From: Actinoplanes sp. TBRC 11911
GTDB lineage: Bacteria > Actinomycetota > Actinomycetes > Mycobacteriales > Micromonosporaceae
Assembly: GCF_012933445.1 (NCBI RefSeq)
Contig: NZ_JABBNC010000007.1
Location: 124,001-188,000 of the forward strand
DNA: 64,000 nucleotides
Direction: 5' to 3'
A model generated the notes under the pieces. The model did not search any database. It was not told the origin of the DNA and saw nothing but the letters and a program-made list of their open reading frames with translations. This document shows positions 46,071 through 54,854 of this stretch, in pieces; the stretch's first letter is position 1; every line of letters starts with the position of its first letter. The position numbers were made by a program, and so were the translations under genes.

Positions 46071-47326
46071 AAATCGCGGTAATCGGTGGCGGATCGACCT
46101 ATACGCCGGAGCTCATCGACGGGTTCGCACGGCTGGGGTCGATGGTCACCGAGCTGGTCCTGATCGATCCGGCTGCGGAACGGCTGGAGATTGTCGGGGC
46201 GTTCGCCCGGCGCATCCTGGAACATCAGGGGCATCCGGCCAAGATCTGGTGGACCGGCGACCTGGACGCCGGGGTGACCGACGCCGACGCCGTGCTCATC
46301 CAGCTGCGGGTGGGCGGGCAGACCGCCCGGATCAGCGACGAGACGTTTCCGCTGGCCTGCGGCTGTGTCGGGCAGGAGACGACCGGTGCGGGCGGGTTGG
46401 GCAAGGCCTTGCGTACGGTGCCGGTGGTGCTCGAGGTCGCGGAACGGATCCGGGAGCGGGCCAAGCCGGGGGCGTGGATCATCGACTTCACGAACCCGGT
46501 GGGGATCGTGACGCGGGCGCTGCTCGATGCCGGGCACAAGGCCGTCGGGTTGTGCAACGTGGCGATCGGGTTCCAGCGGAAGTTCGCTGCGCTGCTGGGG
46601 GTTGCGCCGTCGTCGGTGGTTTTGGATCACGTGGGGCTGAACCATTTGACGTGGGAGCGTGCGGTTTGGGTGGACGGCGTCGACCGGTTACCGTCGCTGC
46701 TTTCCACCCATTTGTCGGAAATATCGTCTCTTGTGGACCTGCCGCTGACGGTTTTGTCCACGCTCGGCAACGTGCCCTCGTACTATCTGTCCTATTTCTA
46801 CAACCACGATAAGCACGTACGGGACATGACCGGCGCTCCGACCCGCGGCCAGAAGGTCGCCGAACTCGAGGCCACGCTGCTCGAGATGTACCGGGACGCC
46901 ACGCTCGTCGAAAAGCCGGAACTGCTCGGCCAGCGGGGCGGCGCCTTCTACTCCGAGGCGGCGGTAGGGCTGCTGGCGTCGCTGCACGGGTACGACGACT
47001 CCGCGGTGCATTCGGTCAACGTGCGCAACAACGGCACGCTGCCGTTTCTCGCGGACTCGGCGGTCATCGAGGTGTCCGCGCGCGCCTCGCTCGCCGGCGG
47101 ACCGGTGCCGCTGCCCGTCACGCTGCTCGCGCCGGATCTTGCCGGACTTGTCGCGCACGTGTCGGCGTACGAGGAACTGGCCCTGGACGCGGCACTTCGT
47201 GGCGGCCGAGATCGGGTTTATCGCGCCATGCTCGCGCATCCGCTGATCGGCCAGCACGAGTACGCCGACGCGCTGGCCGACGACCTCATCGCGGCCGGTC
47301 GGGACCACCTCGCGTGGGCCCGATGA
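46067..47326 (+). CDS. csnH: GH4 family glycosidase (CsnH-like; 6-phospho-beta-glucosidase type)
   Basis: 419 residues. The N-terminal NAD motif KIAVIGGGSTYTPELI is characteristic of GH4, which uses NAD and a divalent metal in a redox-assisted mechanism. The GQETTGAGG loop (about 103), the metal Cys in GLCNVAIGF (about 160) and His in DHVGLNHLTW (about 190) are present. It hydrolyses imported oligosaccharide, possibly after phosphorylation, in the cytoplasm. GTG 46067 overlaps the csnG stop. Confidence 0.9.
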   Translation: MKIAVIGGGSTYTPELIDGFARLGSMVTELVLIDPAAERLEIVGAFARRILEHQGHPAKIWWTGDLDAGVTDADAVLIQLRVGGQTARISDETFPLACGCVGQETTGAGGLGKALRTVPVVLEVAERIRERAKPGAWIIDFTNPVGIVTRALLDAGHKAVGLCNVAIGFQRKFAALLGVAPSSVVLDHVGLNHLTWERAVWVDGVDRLPSLLSTHLSEISSLVDLPLTVLSTLGNVPSYYLSYFYNHDKHVRDMTGAPTRGQKVAELEATLLEMYRDATLVEKPELLGQRGGAFYSEAAVGLLASLHGYDDSAVHSVNVRNNGTLPFLADSAVIEVSARASLAGGPVPLPVTLLAPDLAGLVAHVSAYEELALDAALRGGRDRVYRAMLAHPLIGQHEYADALADDLIAAGRDHLAWAR

Positions 47327-48378
47327 CCGAGCTGTATCTGGCGGCCGACGGCGGGAACTCCAAGACGGACGTGGTGCTGGGCGACGGGACCGGCCGGGTG
47401 CTGGCGTTCGTGCGCGGCGGCACGTCGTCGCCGCACAACATCGGCCTGGACGGCACCGTCGCGGTGCTGGACGCGCTGATCCGGGCGGCGCACGAGCAGG
47501 CCGGAGTCCCGTTCGGCACCCGGGTCGAGGCGGTCGCCGTCTATCTCGCCGGGGCGGACCTGCCGGTCGAGGTGGCCCAGCTGTCGGCGGCGGTGTCCGA
47601 TGCCGCGTGGGCCGCGCGGGCTCTGGTGGACAACGACTGCTTCGCGATGCTGCGGGCGGGGACGGCCTCCCCCGATGCGGTGGTGGTGGTCTGCGGCGCC
47701 GGAAACAACTGCGTCGGTCGTACGGCGGATGGTCGTACCGCCCGTTTCCCCGCTCTCGGTCCGATCTCCGGGGACTGGGGTGGCGGCCACGATCTGGCCG
47801 AGCATGCGTTGCGGTACGCGGCGCGGGGCGAGGACGGGCGGGGAACTCCTACGCGGTTGTCGTCGGCGGTTTCCGGATATTTCGGGCTGCCTACGGTGGA
47901 GGCGGTTTCGATCGCGCTGCACCTGGGCGACATCCCGTTGGATCGGGTCCGCGAACTGACCCCGGTGCTGTTCGAGGTGGCCGCCGCGGGCGACCTGGTG
48001 GCCTCCGAGCTGGTGACCCGTCAAGCCGACGAGATCCTGGCGCAGCATCGGGTGGCCGCCGCCCGGCTGGACCTTTTGGATAAGCCGCACGATCTGGTGC
48101 TGGGCGGCGGAGTGCTGCAGGCCCGGCACGCTCAGTTGCATGACCAGGTGGTCGCGGGCGCGCGGGCGCAAGCGCCGAAGGTGGAGATCAAGATGCTGGA
48201 CGCGCCGCCGGTGGTGGGGGCGGCGCTGCTGGCGTTGGACGCGCTGGGTATGTCGTCGGCCGTCGAGCCGGTGGTGCGGGACGCTCTTCTTCAGCGGCGC
48301 GTCAACACCAGCACCTCGGCCACGGCGGCCAGCACCATGGCCGCGACCAGCGGGAACACGCCCCCGACCGGGGCGTAG
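47323..48378 (+). CDS. csnK: BadF/BcrA-type sugar kinase (CsnK-like, amino-sugar kinase)
   Basis: 351 residues, an ASKHA-fold kinase: phosphate-1 motif AADGGNSKTDVVLGD at the N-terminus, DNDCFAML near 101, CGAGNNCVGR near 122, GDWGGGHDLAEHALRYAARG near 148, and a C-terminal GGGVLQAR loop near 263. The family includes N-acetylglucosamine and glucosamine kinases, fitting phosphorylation of the liberated amino sugar. ATG 47323 overlaps the csnH stop (ATGA). Its last 29 codons overlap the 3' end of the convergent TPR gene by 88 bp. Confidence 0.9.
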   Translation: MTELYLAADGGNSKTDVVLGDGTGRVLAFVRGGTSSPHNIGLDGTVAVLDALIRAAHEQAGVPFGTRVEAVAVYLAGADLPVEVAQLSAAVSDAAWAARALVDNDCFAMLRAGTASPDAVVVVCGAGNNCVGRTADGRTARFPALGPISGDWGGGHDLAEHALRYAARGEDGRGTPTRLSSAVSGYFGLPTVEAVSIALHLGDIPLDRVRELTPVLFEVAAAGDLVASELVTRQADEILAQHRVAAARLDLLDKPHDLVLGGGVLQARHAQLHDQVVAGARAQAPKVEIKMLDAPPVVGAALLALDALGMSSAVEPVVRDALLQRRVNTSTSATAASTMAATSGNTPPTGA

Positions 48379-49445
48379 ACGATGAGCAGCAGCGGGGCCG
48401 CGAAGCCCAGATAGGCCGCGGCGGCGAGGGGGCGCTGGTGCGTTCGGAGACGCGCCAGCGCCGTACCTAATGGCTCGGCAAGGCGGCGGCGCAGGGCGAT
48501 GAGGAAGCCGGCCACGATGAGCACGCCGATCAGGCCGCCCCAGGTGCGCGAGATGCCGCCGCTGACCAGCGTCATCAGGCCGGCCACGACGGCCGCGATC
48601 AGGGTGGCGTTCGCGCCGGACAGCACGGCCCAGCGGACGGACTCTTCCGATTCGGCGGACGGCTGCAGCACCGGTCGGGACGGGCGGCTCACCTGCTCGG
48701 TCCAGCTGGCCGAGCTGTGCTGATTCTCCGGCACCGGGCTGGGCCGGTCCGGCGGCTCGTACGGCCGGGGGAAGGGCGACGGGTAGGGCGCCTCGTCCTC
48801 GATCGGCGGGCTGGGCAGCACCGCGCCGTCCGCCATCTCCTCCAGCGAGCGGGCCCAGCGCCGCCGCTCGAACCGGACGATGCCCATGTCGTACTGAGCG
48901 TCCTCGATCGACTCGTCGAGCTCCAGCGCCTCCGCATAGGCCCGCTGCGCCAGATCGAACAATCGCAACCGCGCCGCGACGACGGCCAGCACCAGATGCG
49001 CCTCGGCCTCGGACGGCGCGACCCGCACGCCGTTCCACGCGGCATTGAGCGCCTCCTGGCCGTTGCGCGCCTCACTGAGCAGTGCGGCGCCGGTGCGTTG
49101 CGCGTACGCGTCGGCGGGCCACTGCCGCAAGATCTCGTTGGCCACCTGCGCCGCATCGCCGAACCGCCGATTATCGGTGAGCGCCATCGCCCGCACGACC
49201 TGCGTGGTCAGCGCACCCGGCGCGGCGGTGGCGGCCCGGTCGGCGGCGACGAGCGCCTCGACGGGTTGCTCGGCGGCGAGGTGGATGCGCGCGAGCGTGG
49301 CCAGCAGCCCCGCGTCATCCGGGGCGGCACCGAGCCCGGCCGCGATCTCCCCGGCGGCCTCGTCATACCGGCCGAGGTCGGCGAGCAGGAGGGCTCGCTG
49401 CCGGTACTCCTCCGGCGTGGTCTCGGGATCCAGGGGCGCCGCCAC
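48291..49445 (-). CDS. TPR-repeat protein with C-terminal membrane helices
   Basis: 384 residues. Residues 1-180 are TPR-like helix pairs: YRQRALLLADLGRYDEAAGEIAAGLGAAPDDAGLLATLARIHLAAEQPVEALVAADRA and QRAYAEALELDESIEDAQYDMGIVRFERR. A Pro/Ser-rich linker (about 195-260) and four hydrophobic segments (about 265-380) follow. GTG 49445 is chosen because TACCCT lies exactly 6 nt upstream on the minus strand, the leaderless arrangement. The frame stays open to 49901, but that extension is Ala/Arg-rich and is encoded by an 18-bp tandem repeat. It is probably a scaffold; no specific function is recognised. Confidence 0.75.
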   Translation of the reverse strand: MAAPLDPETTPEEYRQRALLLADLGRYDEAAGEIAAGLGAAPDDAGLLATLARIHLAAEQPVEALVAADRAATAAPGALTTQVVRAMALTDNRRFGDAAQVANEILRQWPADAYAQRTGAALLSEARNGQEALNAAWNGVRVAPSEAEAHLVLAVVAARLRLFDLAQRAYAEALELDESIEDAQYDMGIVRFERRRWARSLEEMADGAVLPSPPIEDEAPYPSPFPRPYEPPDRPSPVPENQHSSASWTEQVSRPSRPVLQPSAESEESVRWAVLSGANATLIAAVVAGLMTLVSGGISRTWGGLIGVLIVAGFLIALRRRLAEPLGTALARLRTHQRPLAAAAYLGFAAPLLLIVYAPVGGVFPLVAAMVLAAVAEVLVLTRR

Positions 49446-49451
49446 GAATCG

Positions 49452-49457
49452 AGGGTA
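49452..49457 (-). promoter_or_regulatory. TACCCT -10 element of the TPR gene
   Basis: On the minus strand TACCCT ends 6 nt before GTG 49445, which supports that start over the longer open frame. Confidence 0.45.
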
Positions 49458-49677
49458 TGCGCTACCGCCAACCTTCGCGGCCCGGGGTGACCCACGACCC
49501 CCACCCTGGAGAGGCCCACGCACACCGTTGGTAGCGACGGATACGAATTCGCCCGAACGATCCCCATCTGGCGAAAGTTGCACGCCGGGCCACTCGGGGG
49601 CGTCGCTCGCAGCTCCACGTGCCGCGCGCATCGCCAGCCATTCCTCCACGGGCCGTGGCTGGGCAGTCACGCCTCCC

Positions 49678-49775
49678 GCTCTGACGGCCGCCCGCTCAGC
49701 CCTCCGCGCCCGCTCAGCCCTCCGCGCCCGCTCAGCCCCCCGCGCCCGCTCAGCCCTCCGCGCCCGCTCAGCCGT
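49678..49775 (-). repeat. Tandem array of 18-bp units upstream of the TPR gene
   Basis: CCCGCTCAGCCCTCCGCG-type units recur every 18 bp about five times. They keep the frame open and produce the artificial peptide repeat ERARRA in the extended TPR frame. Nothing else is recognised in 49458-49940. Confidence 0.8.
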
Positions 49776-50021
49776 TGCTCCCCCAGAGCCGCGAATTACG
49801 CCGTTCGCGTTGGCGGGCGCCCCCACCTCAACAAGATCAACACGATGCCGAAGCCGCCACCGCCGGCCAGCCTGATGGCTCCGAGAGCACGCGATGCGCA
49901 CAGTACGGCCAACATTGTTTGGCGACGGCCGACGGTCTCGCTATATGTAACTGTTCAGCTGGTTCCGTCGGCCGGGAGTCCCCGTGCGAGGCGACGCCGC
50001 CAGGCCCGGGCAGGTCCCAGC

Positions 50022-50340
50022 TCCCGACAATGGGCGCCCCCCACCCGGGTGTGGGCAGTCGCAACGCCGGGAAGGCCGTGGCTCCCCACACCGCGGCCAC
50101 CCCCACCCACGCGTGGGGAATCGCAACGCCGGGAAGGCCCTGGCTCCCCACACCGCGGCCACCCCCACCCACGCGTGGGGAATCGCAACGCCGGGAAGGC
50201 CCTGGCTCCCCACACCACGGCCACCCCCACCCACGCGCGGGGAATCGCAACGCCGGGAAGGCCCTGGCTCCCCACACCACGGCCACCCACAGCAGGTGTG
50301 GGCACCCGCCACGGCCGGAACGTCCCAGCCCCCCACAGCG
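50022..50340 (-). repeat. Five-unit 62-bp minisatellite next to element D
   Basis: CCCCACAC starts recur at 50084, 50146, 50208 and 50270 (exactly 62 bp) and 50331. Most units carry the palindrome CCCACGCGTGGG. In the element's orientation the unit is homologous to the array at 32.7-33.0 kb. The region is flanked by inverted copies of GTTCAGCTGGTTC (49950-49962 and about 50395-50407). No coding function is supported; open frames here simply read the repeat. Confidence 0.85.
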
Positions 50341-50399
50341 AAGGCCCTCAGGTCCGCCACGCAAGGCCAACGCATCGGAGGGTGAGCGGCGCGAGAACC

Positions 50400-50690
50400 A
50401 GCTGAACTGTTCCGCCATATGGGCGAAGTGTGCCGCATCGTGGGATTGCTGGCGACCTTGGAGAGTTACGCCCATATGCGGACCTCAACTCTCCAAGGTC
50501 CGGTTTACGACCCCGAAAACCGCAGCACAAAAGCCGAATAACGGGAGTAATCTCTGTCCATAGAGGATCCTGATCCCACCCAATGGACGCGGATTCAGGA
50601 TGTGGACGCCAGTCCCGGATAACGGACGGGTTTCCCATCTAGTGACAGCGGCAGCAAAGACGTCTGGTGACAGCGGCAGCAAAGACGCGG
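50400..50690 (-). repeat. Hairpin repeat element, copy D (most diverged)
   Basis: In minus-strand orientation it is downstream of ispF. The core ACCTTGGAGAGTT / AACTCTCCAAGGT (arms 50487-50499 and 50455-50467 on the plus strand) has the same 19-nt loop length. The next outer pair is G-C (50500/50454) instead of A-T, and the inner loop helix is GTCC/GGGC instead of GCTC/GGGC, so pairing is kept while sequence changes. GTCC/GGAC half-palindromes precede it. 50691-50862 shows nothing further. Confidence 0.75.
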
Positions 50691-50862
50691 TGCCGCTTCC
50701 GCGTCAGGCTCTGCGGAACAGGAACGCCGGCGTCGCCAGTCTGGCGGCTCGACCAAGGCGGGGTCTCGCGCACCGGTACGACGCCGGCCGCGTCAATGTT
50801 GATTCAGTCAACACGAGTCATCTGGTCGTGAATGTGCGCTCGCGTGTTGGCTGCAGAGCGGG

Positions 50863-51336
50863 TCAGGCTGAGGTGATCAGGGCCACCGCGGTCGCGGCCA
50901 AGCCCTCGCCGCGCCCGGTCAGGCCCAGGCCGTCGGTGGTGGTGCCGGAGATCGTCACCGGGGCACCGACGGCGGTGGACAGCACCTGCTGCGCCTCGGC
51001 GCGGCGCTTTCCGATCTTGGGGTGGTTGCCGATCACCTGGATGGACACGTTGACCACGCGGAAGGACGCCTCGCCCAGCAAGCGCACGGTCTCGGTCAGC
51101 AGGGCGACCCCGGAGGCCCCGGCCCACTCGGGGCGGGAGGTGCCGAAGTTGCTGCCCAGGTCGCCCAGGCCGGCCGCCCCGAAGATCGCGTCGCAGGCGG
51201 CGTGGGCGGCCACGTCGGCGTCGGAGTGCCCGGCCAGTCCAACCTCGCCGGGCCAGAGCAGCCCGGCGACCCAACAGGGACGGCCTTCCGCGAAGGCGTG
51301 CACATCCGTTCCGATGCCGACCCGTTGATCAGTCAC
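50863..51336 (-). CDS. ispF: 2-C-methyl-D-erythritol 2,4-cyclodiphosphate synthase
   Basis: 157 residues, full length. Metal ligands Asp 11 and His 13 (GIGTDVHAF) and His in the [10 protein letters not shown] segment (about 36-45) are present, as is [17 protein letters not shown]. It catalyses the fifth step of the MEP isoprenoid pathway, forming MEcPP with loss of CMP. The GTG start lies 5 nt after the ispD stop. In most actinobacteria cysS follows at once; here 43 kb of other genes and hairpin element D intervene. Confidence 0.96.
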   Translation of the reverse strand: MTDQRVGIGTDVHAFAEGRPCWVAGLLWPGEVGLAGHSDADVAAHAACDAIFGAAGLGDLGSNFGTSRPEWAGASGVALLTETVRLLGEASFRVVNVSIQVIGNHPKIGKRRAEAQQVLSTAVGAPVTISGTTTDGLGLTGRGEGLAATAVALITSA

Positions 51337-51341
51337 GGGCC

Positions 51342-52604
51342 TCAGCGTACGTGCAGCAAGGCCTCGGCCAGGATGAGGTCCAAAGGCCGGGTGATCTTCA
51401 TGGCCAACTCGGAACCGGGCACGCAGCTAACCGGCAGCCCGGCCTTCTCGACGAGCCCGGCGTCATCGGTGAGCGGATCGATCGCCGCCGCGTGCGCCGC
51501 CGCGAGCACCTCGTGCCGAAACCCCTGCGGCGTCTGCACGCTCCGCAAGACAGCCCGGTCCACAGTCCCCAGCACGACTTCCAGCGGCGCGCTCGCCAAG
51601 GGGTCAGCCGCAGCAGGAGACCCCGCCGCGGAACTGGCGCCACCAGACCCCGTAGCCGACAAATCGCTGGCTGCCGAAAAGGCCGCCGACCCGCGGGCGC
51701 TGGGCGAATCGGCGGCCGCGAAGCCAGTCTCGGTGGCAGGGCCGTCGGAGGAGGTCGAAGCCGAACTGGCGGCGGGCAGAGCCTGGATCGGCGCACCCGC
51801 AGACCGTGCGGCCCCGGCAGATCGCAGGGACGAATCGTCCGAAGACACCGGCCCGGCGATGGACGGCGCGGCAGCCTCAACGGGAGCGGCGCGCTCGGAA
51901 ACTTCCGGGGATCCTTCGGAAGGGATCGTTGGCACGACGGGGGCTGCCAGCGGCGGTTCGGAAAAGACCGCGGGCGTGACGGCGGCCGAAGCAGGCCCCT
52001 CGGAAAGAACCGCAGGCGCGATGGAGGCCGCCGCAGGCCCCTCGGAAAGAACCGCGGGCGCGACGGGAGCCGCAGGCCCCTCGGAAAGAACCGCAGGCGC
52101 GATGGAGGCCGCCGCAGGACCCTCGGAAAGAACCGCGGCCGCGGTGGGGGCTGCCGGGCCGACCTCTTTGATGGTGTCGACCACGGGCAGGACCGGGATC
52201 ACCGCCGGGGCGCCGGCGCGGACCGCGGCGGCGACCGACTCGATCAGGTCTGGTGGGGTCAAGGCGCGCGCCGCGTCGTGGACCAGCACGATGGCGATAT
52301 CGGCGGGGACGGCCGCCAGCGCCCGGGACACGGACTCCTGCCGCTCGGCGCCGCCCGCCACGACGGTGACCGGGGCGACGGGGGCGAGCAGCGCGCGTAC
52401 GGCGTCGAGCTCGGCCGCCGGGGCCGCCACGACGATCAGGCGGACCGACGGGGCCGCGGCGACGCGGCGGATCGCGTGCACCAGCAGCGGCTCGCCGGCC
52501 AGCAGGCGCAGGGCCTTCGGGCCGCCGGGGCCCAGGCGCAGGCCGGCGCCGGCGGCCGGAACGAGGACCGCGACGTCACCCTCAGCATTAAGCTGCGCGG
52601 TCAC
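51342..52604 (-). CDS. ispD: 2-C-methyl-D-erythritol 4-phosphate cytidylyltransferase with large internal insertion
   Basis: 420 residues against about 227 for the family. The N-terminal part has [20 protein letters not shown] (14-33), ERQESV (87-92), [12 protein letters not shown] (107-118) and PVVDTIKEV (140-148). The C-terminal part has [24 protein letters not shown] (344-367), DDAGLVE (380-386) and [15 protein letters not shown] (402-416). All expected catalytic motifs are present but separated by about 193 low-complexity residues (149-341). It makes CDP-ME in the MEP pathway. GTG 52604 has AGAGGA 7 nt upstream; the frame is open back to a TTG at 52661. It lies between carD and ispF as usual. 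Confidence 0.93.
   Translation of the reverse strand: MTAQLNAEGDVAVLVPAAGAGLRLGPGGPKALRLLAGEPLLVHAIRRVAAAPSVRLIVVAAPAAELDAVRALLAPVAPVTVVAGGAERQESVSRALAAVPADIAIVLVHDAARALTPPDLIESVAAAVRAGAPAVIPVLPVVDTIKEVGPAAPTAAAVLSEGPAAASIAPAVLSEGPAAPVAPAVLSEGPAAASIAPAVLSEGPASAAVTPAVFSEPPLAAPVVPTIPSEGSPEVSERAAPVEAAAPSIAGPVSSDDSSLRSAGAARSAGAPIQALPAASSASTSSDGPATETGFAAADSPSARGSAAFSAASDLSATGSGGASSAAGSPAAADPLASAPLEVVLGTVDRAVLRSVQTPQGFRHEVLAAAHAAAIDPLTDDAGLVEKAGLPVSCVPGSELAMKITRPLDLILAEALLHVR
51582..52160 (-). repeat. In-frame low-complexity insertion within ispD
   Basis: It encodes about 193 residues. The N-terminal part is a tandem repeat of 13-14 residues ([14 protein letters not shown] and variants, at least four units; 42, 39 and 42 nt periods with CCCTCGGAAAGAACCGC on the plus strand). 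The rest is Ala/Ser/Pro/Gly-rich. It falls between DTIKEV and the [15 protein letters not shown] segment, where other IspD proteins have a few residues. No stop or frame change occurs. Confidence 0.85.
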
Positions 52605-52657
52605 GTCGCGGTCCTCTTCGAATGTCGAAATCGGAGGGGTAAGGGGTGTGGGGAGGA

Positions 52658-53143
52658 TCAAGCCTCGGTAAGGACCTTGTCGAGGAGAACCTCGGCCTCG
52701 TCCTTCGTGCTCTTCTCCGCCAGAGCCACCTCGCCGACCAGGATGTCGCGCGCCTTCGCGAGCATGCGCTTCTCTCCGGCGGAGAGGCCACGCTCGCGCT
52801 CGCGACGCCAGAGGTCACGAACGACCTCGGCAACCTTGAGCGGGTTACCGGAGGCGAGCTTCTCGAGATTGGCCTTGTAACGCCGCGACCAGTTGGTCGG
52901 CTCCTCGGTGTGCGGAGCGCGGAGGACGTCGAAGACCTTGCCCAGGCCTTCCTCGCCAACCACTTCGCGCACGCCGACGATCTCGGCGTTCTCAGCAGGC
53001 ACCCGAACCGTCAGGTCACCCTGCGCGACACGCAGAACGAGATACTGCTTTTCCTCGCCCTTGATGACTCGAGTCTCGATTGCCTCGATGAGTGCGGCCC
53101 CGTGGTGGGGGTAAACAACGGTCTCGCCGACACTGAAAACCAT
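52658..53143 (-). CDS. carD: CarD-family RNA polymerase-binding transcription factor
   Basis: 161 residues, the usual length. The N-terminal Tudor-like RNAP beta-binding domain [39 protein letters not shown] is followed by the helical DNA-binding domain with the conserved Trp in [32 protein letters not shown] (near 85). CarD stabilises open complexes at rRNA and other promoters and is essential in mycobacteria. GAAAGGGG lies upstream of the ATG. It is divergent from the thioredoxin-fold gene. Confidence 0.97.
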   Translation of the reverse strand: MVFSVGETVVYPHHGAALIEAIETRVIKGEEKQYLVLRVAQGDLTVRVPAENAEIVGVREVVGEEGLGKVFDVLRAPHTEEPTNWSRRYKANLEKLASGNPLKVAEVVRDLWRRERERGLSAGEKRMLAKARDILVGEVALAEKSTKDEAEVLLDKVLTEA

Positions 53144-53170
53144 AGGTTCGAAGCCCCTTTCGCTGTGTCT

Positions 53171-53199
53171 AGGGTAACACGCTCAGGCAACGATGTCCC
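53171..53199 (-). promoter_or_regulatory. Likely carD promoter
   Basis: On the minus strand TACCCT (53176-53171) is preceded at 17 nt by GGGACA. The 333-bp gap to 53476 also holds an AGGCC-type imperfect hairpin (about 53230-53247) and TTGACA at 53257; nothing else is recognised. Confidence 0.4.
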
Positions 53200-53476
53200 A
53201 CCCTGCCGGTGACCGTTAGTGCAGCTCAGAGGCCCTGTGACAGGCCTTTCTCCCGCTTGACATAAGCGCGAAGAGCTGCCTCAGTAACGCAAAGTGACGA
53301 AACAGTGACCGCTTTGCGCAACGAGTCGGATATTTCGGTCCTACGTCGTTTGTGAGGTCCAGCTTATCGCTAAGGTCCGGAACCGCGCACTACTGGCGGT
53401 CGGGCCCTACTTAAGAGAGGCTTGACCTAGGTCCCCGACCGAAGAACCACTGGTCGGCCAGGGGGGAGGGTGAGTC

Positions 53477-54238
53477 ATGGCTGGTGCGAGCAACAACGGC
53501 GGATCGTCGCCGGACGACCTGCCCGACCTGCCCGAAGAGTGGGGCGTCATCGTCATCCCGGATGATCTGTCCGAGCTTGACGAGGAAGTACGCACGATTC
53601 GCGCCGAGCTGCGCCTGGCCGAGCATCCGACGCGGTGGCGCCGATTCATGCAGCGGCGCGGGCCCCGCATCGTGCGCCGGGTGGCCACCACACTCGTACG
53701 CGCTCCGGTCCTGATCGTCATGCTGGCCATCCTGATCACGGTGGCCAGCCTTTTCGCGTCGGCGTGGCCCGGACCGGCCCGGCAGGCGGCTCCCTCGCGC
53801 ACGACCGGCGCCGGCGGGACGACCGAGAACACGTTGAAGACGGTGCCGGCGCTGGAGCTGTTCGGCGCGGACGGGCACGCGGTGTCGCTGGCCGCCGACC
53901 TGCCGGCCGTGATCATGTTGATCGACGACTGCCAGTGCAGCAAGCTCGTGGCCGACACCATCCAGGCGGTGCCGCCCCGGGTCGCGGTCATCACCATCTC
54001 GACCACCGCGGCGGCGGCTACGGCCGCTACCCCGCCGACCGGCGCCACCCCCCAGGCACAGGGCAAGATCGTACGAATGCTGCACGATCCGACCGACACG
54101 GTGCGGGCCGCGCTGAAACTTCCGCCGTCCGGCGATACCACCGCGTCGGTCATGCTGGTCGACGCACACGGGACGATCGTGCGAACGCAGCGAATCGCCA
54201 CCGTCGACGGCATCAAAGCCGACCTAGCGCGCCTTTAG
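53477..54238 (+). CDS. Single-pass membrane protein with thioredoxin-like extracytoplasmic domain
   Basis: 253 residues. About 80 cytoplasmic residues (acidic start, then basic RWRRFMQRRGPRIVRRVATTLVR), one helix (about 76-96), then a domain with thioredoxin-like beta/alpha order: TVPALELFGADGHAVSL, PAVIMLIDDCQCSKLV with a CxC pair (about 155-157), and SVMLVDAHGTIVRTQRIATVDGI. The CxC replaces the usual CxxC, so redox activity is uncertain. ATG 53477 has GGGAGGGTGAG upstream. It is divergent from carD; its role is unknown. Confidence 0.72.
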   Translation: MAGASNNGGSSPDDLPDLPEEWGVIVIPDDLSELDEEVRTIRAELRLAEHPTRWRRFMQRRGPRIVRRVATTLVRAPVLIVMLAILITVASLFASAWPGPARQAAPSRTTGAGGTTENTLKTVPALELFGADGHAVSLAADLPAVIMLIDDCQCSKLVADTIQAVPPRVAVITISTTAAAATAATPPTGATPQAQGKIVRMLHDPTDTVRAALKLPPSGDTTASVMLVDAHGTIVRTQRIATVDGIKADLARL

Positions 54239-54395
54239 ACCGGCCGGCGACATCCGCAAGGCCAGGGGGGCCACGTCGGCAGGCCGTGGGCCACGTCCGC
54301 GCGTCGGCGCCGCCCGATCTGTCGCGCCCGGCCCGGGTCTGAGCGGAACCCGCGCGCCCTTGTTGAAGAGCCGCTGCCACGCAAGCGAAACGAAA

Positions 54396-54854
54396 TCAGC
54401 CCGGCGTCTCGCGCAGGAGCGTGTAGCGGAAGACCACCGGCCCGCTGTCGCTCACGCTGACGTTCATGCGGAGGTCGTCGACCACGCTCACGCTGAACGC
54501 GTCCGGCTCGCGGTCGCTGCCGCAGTCCATGCCGTGACCCGAGTCCAGCCCGAGCTCCCCCAATGTCACCCGCGCCCGGCTCCCCGGCCCGCCGACGCAC
54601 ACCACCGACACCTGGAAATTGCCCGGCCCGGGACTCGCGACGACCTCCTGCTCGGTCGACGCCCCCAACGTCAGCGAGTCCGATTCGATCACGGCCTGGC
54701 GGTCGGGCAGCAGCGTCGAGGCGTCCTTCCGCCACTGCTCGATGCGTTTGTCGGCCTGGTCGCCCGGCGCGGCGTGCACCCACCACGCCGCCCCGAGCGC
54801 CAGTAACAAAGCCGTACTCACGTACAGGATGACGCCACGCGCCGCCGCACCCAT
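54396..54854 (-). CDS. Hypothetical membrane-anchored protein
   Basis: 152 residues. One N-terminal helix (about 6-26, GVILYVSTALLLALGAAWWV) precedes an extracytoplasmic beta-rich domain with two Cys (VVCVGG near 84 and GMDCGS near 107), probably a disulfide. The ATG overlaps the stop of the type III PKS gene by one base (TGATG), so it is the last gene of that operon. No family is recognised; 54239-54395 between the convergent stops shows only GC-rich repeats. Confidence 0.65.
   Translation of the reverse strand: MGAAARGVILYVSTALLLALGAAWWVHAAPGDQADKRIEQWRKDASTLLPDRQAVIESDSLTLGASTEQEVVASPGPGNFQVSVVCVGGPGSRARVTLGELGLDSGHGMDCGSDREPDAFSVSVVDDLRMNVSVSDSGPVVFRYTLLRETPG

Noticed and set aside
49445..49901. 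152-residue N-terminal extension of the TPR protein
   Set aside because: It is Ala/Arg-rich, partly encoded by an 18-bp tandem repeat, and a TACCCT -10 stands 6 nt before the internal GTG 49445. The extension is probably not translated.
50022..50340. CRISPR-like regular repeats
   Set aside because: The 62-bp units are contiguous and nearly identical with no unique spacers, and no cas genes are present; this is a minisatellite. The same applies to the other arrays.
51582..52160. Intein in IspD
   Set aside because: The insertion lacks Cys/Ser at its start, a terminal His-Asn pair and splicing or endonuclease blocks; it is low-complexity repeat sequence.
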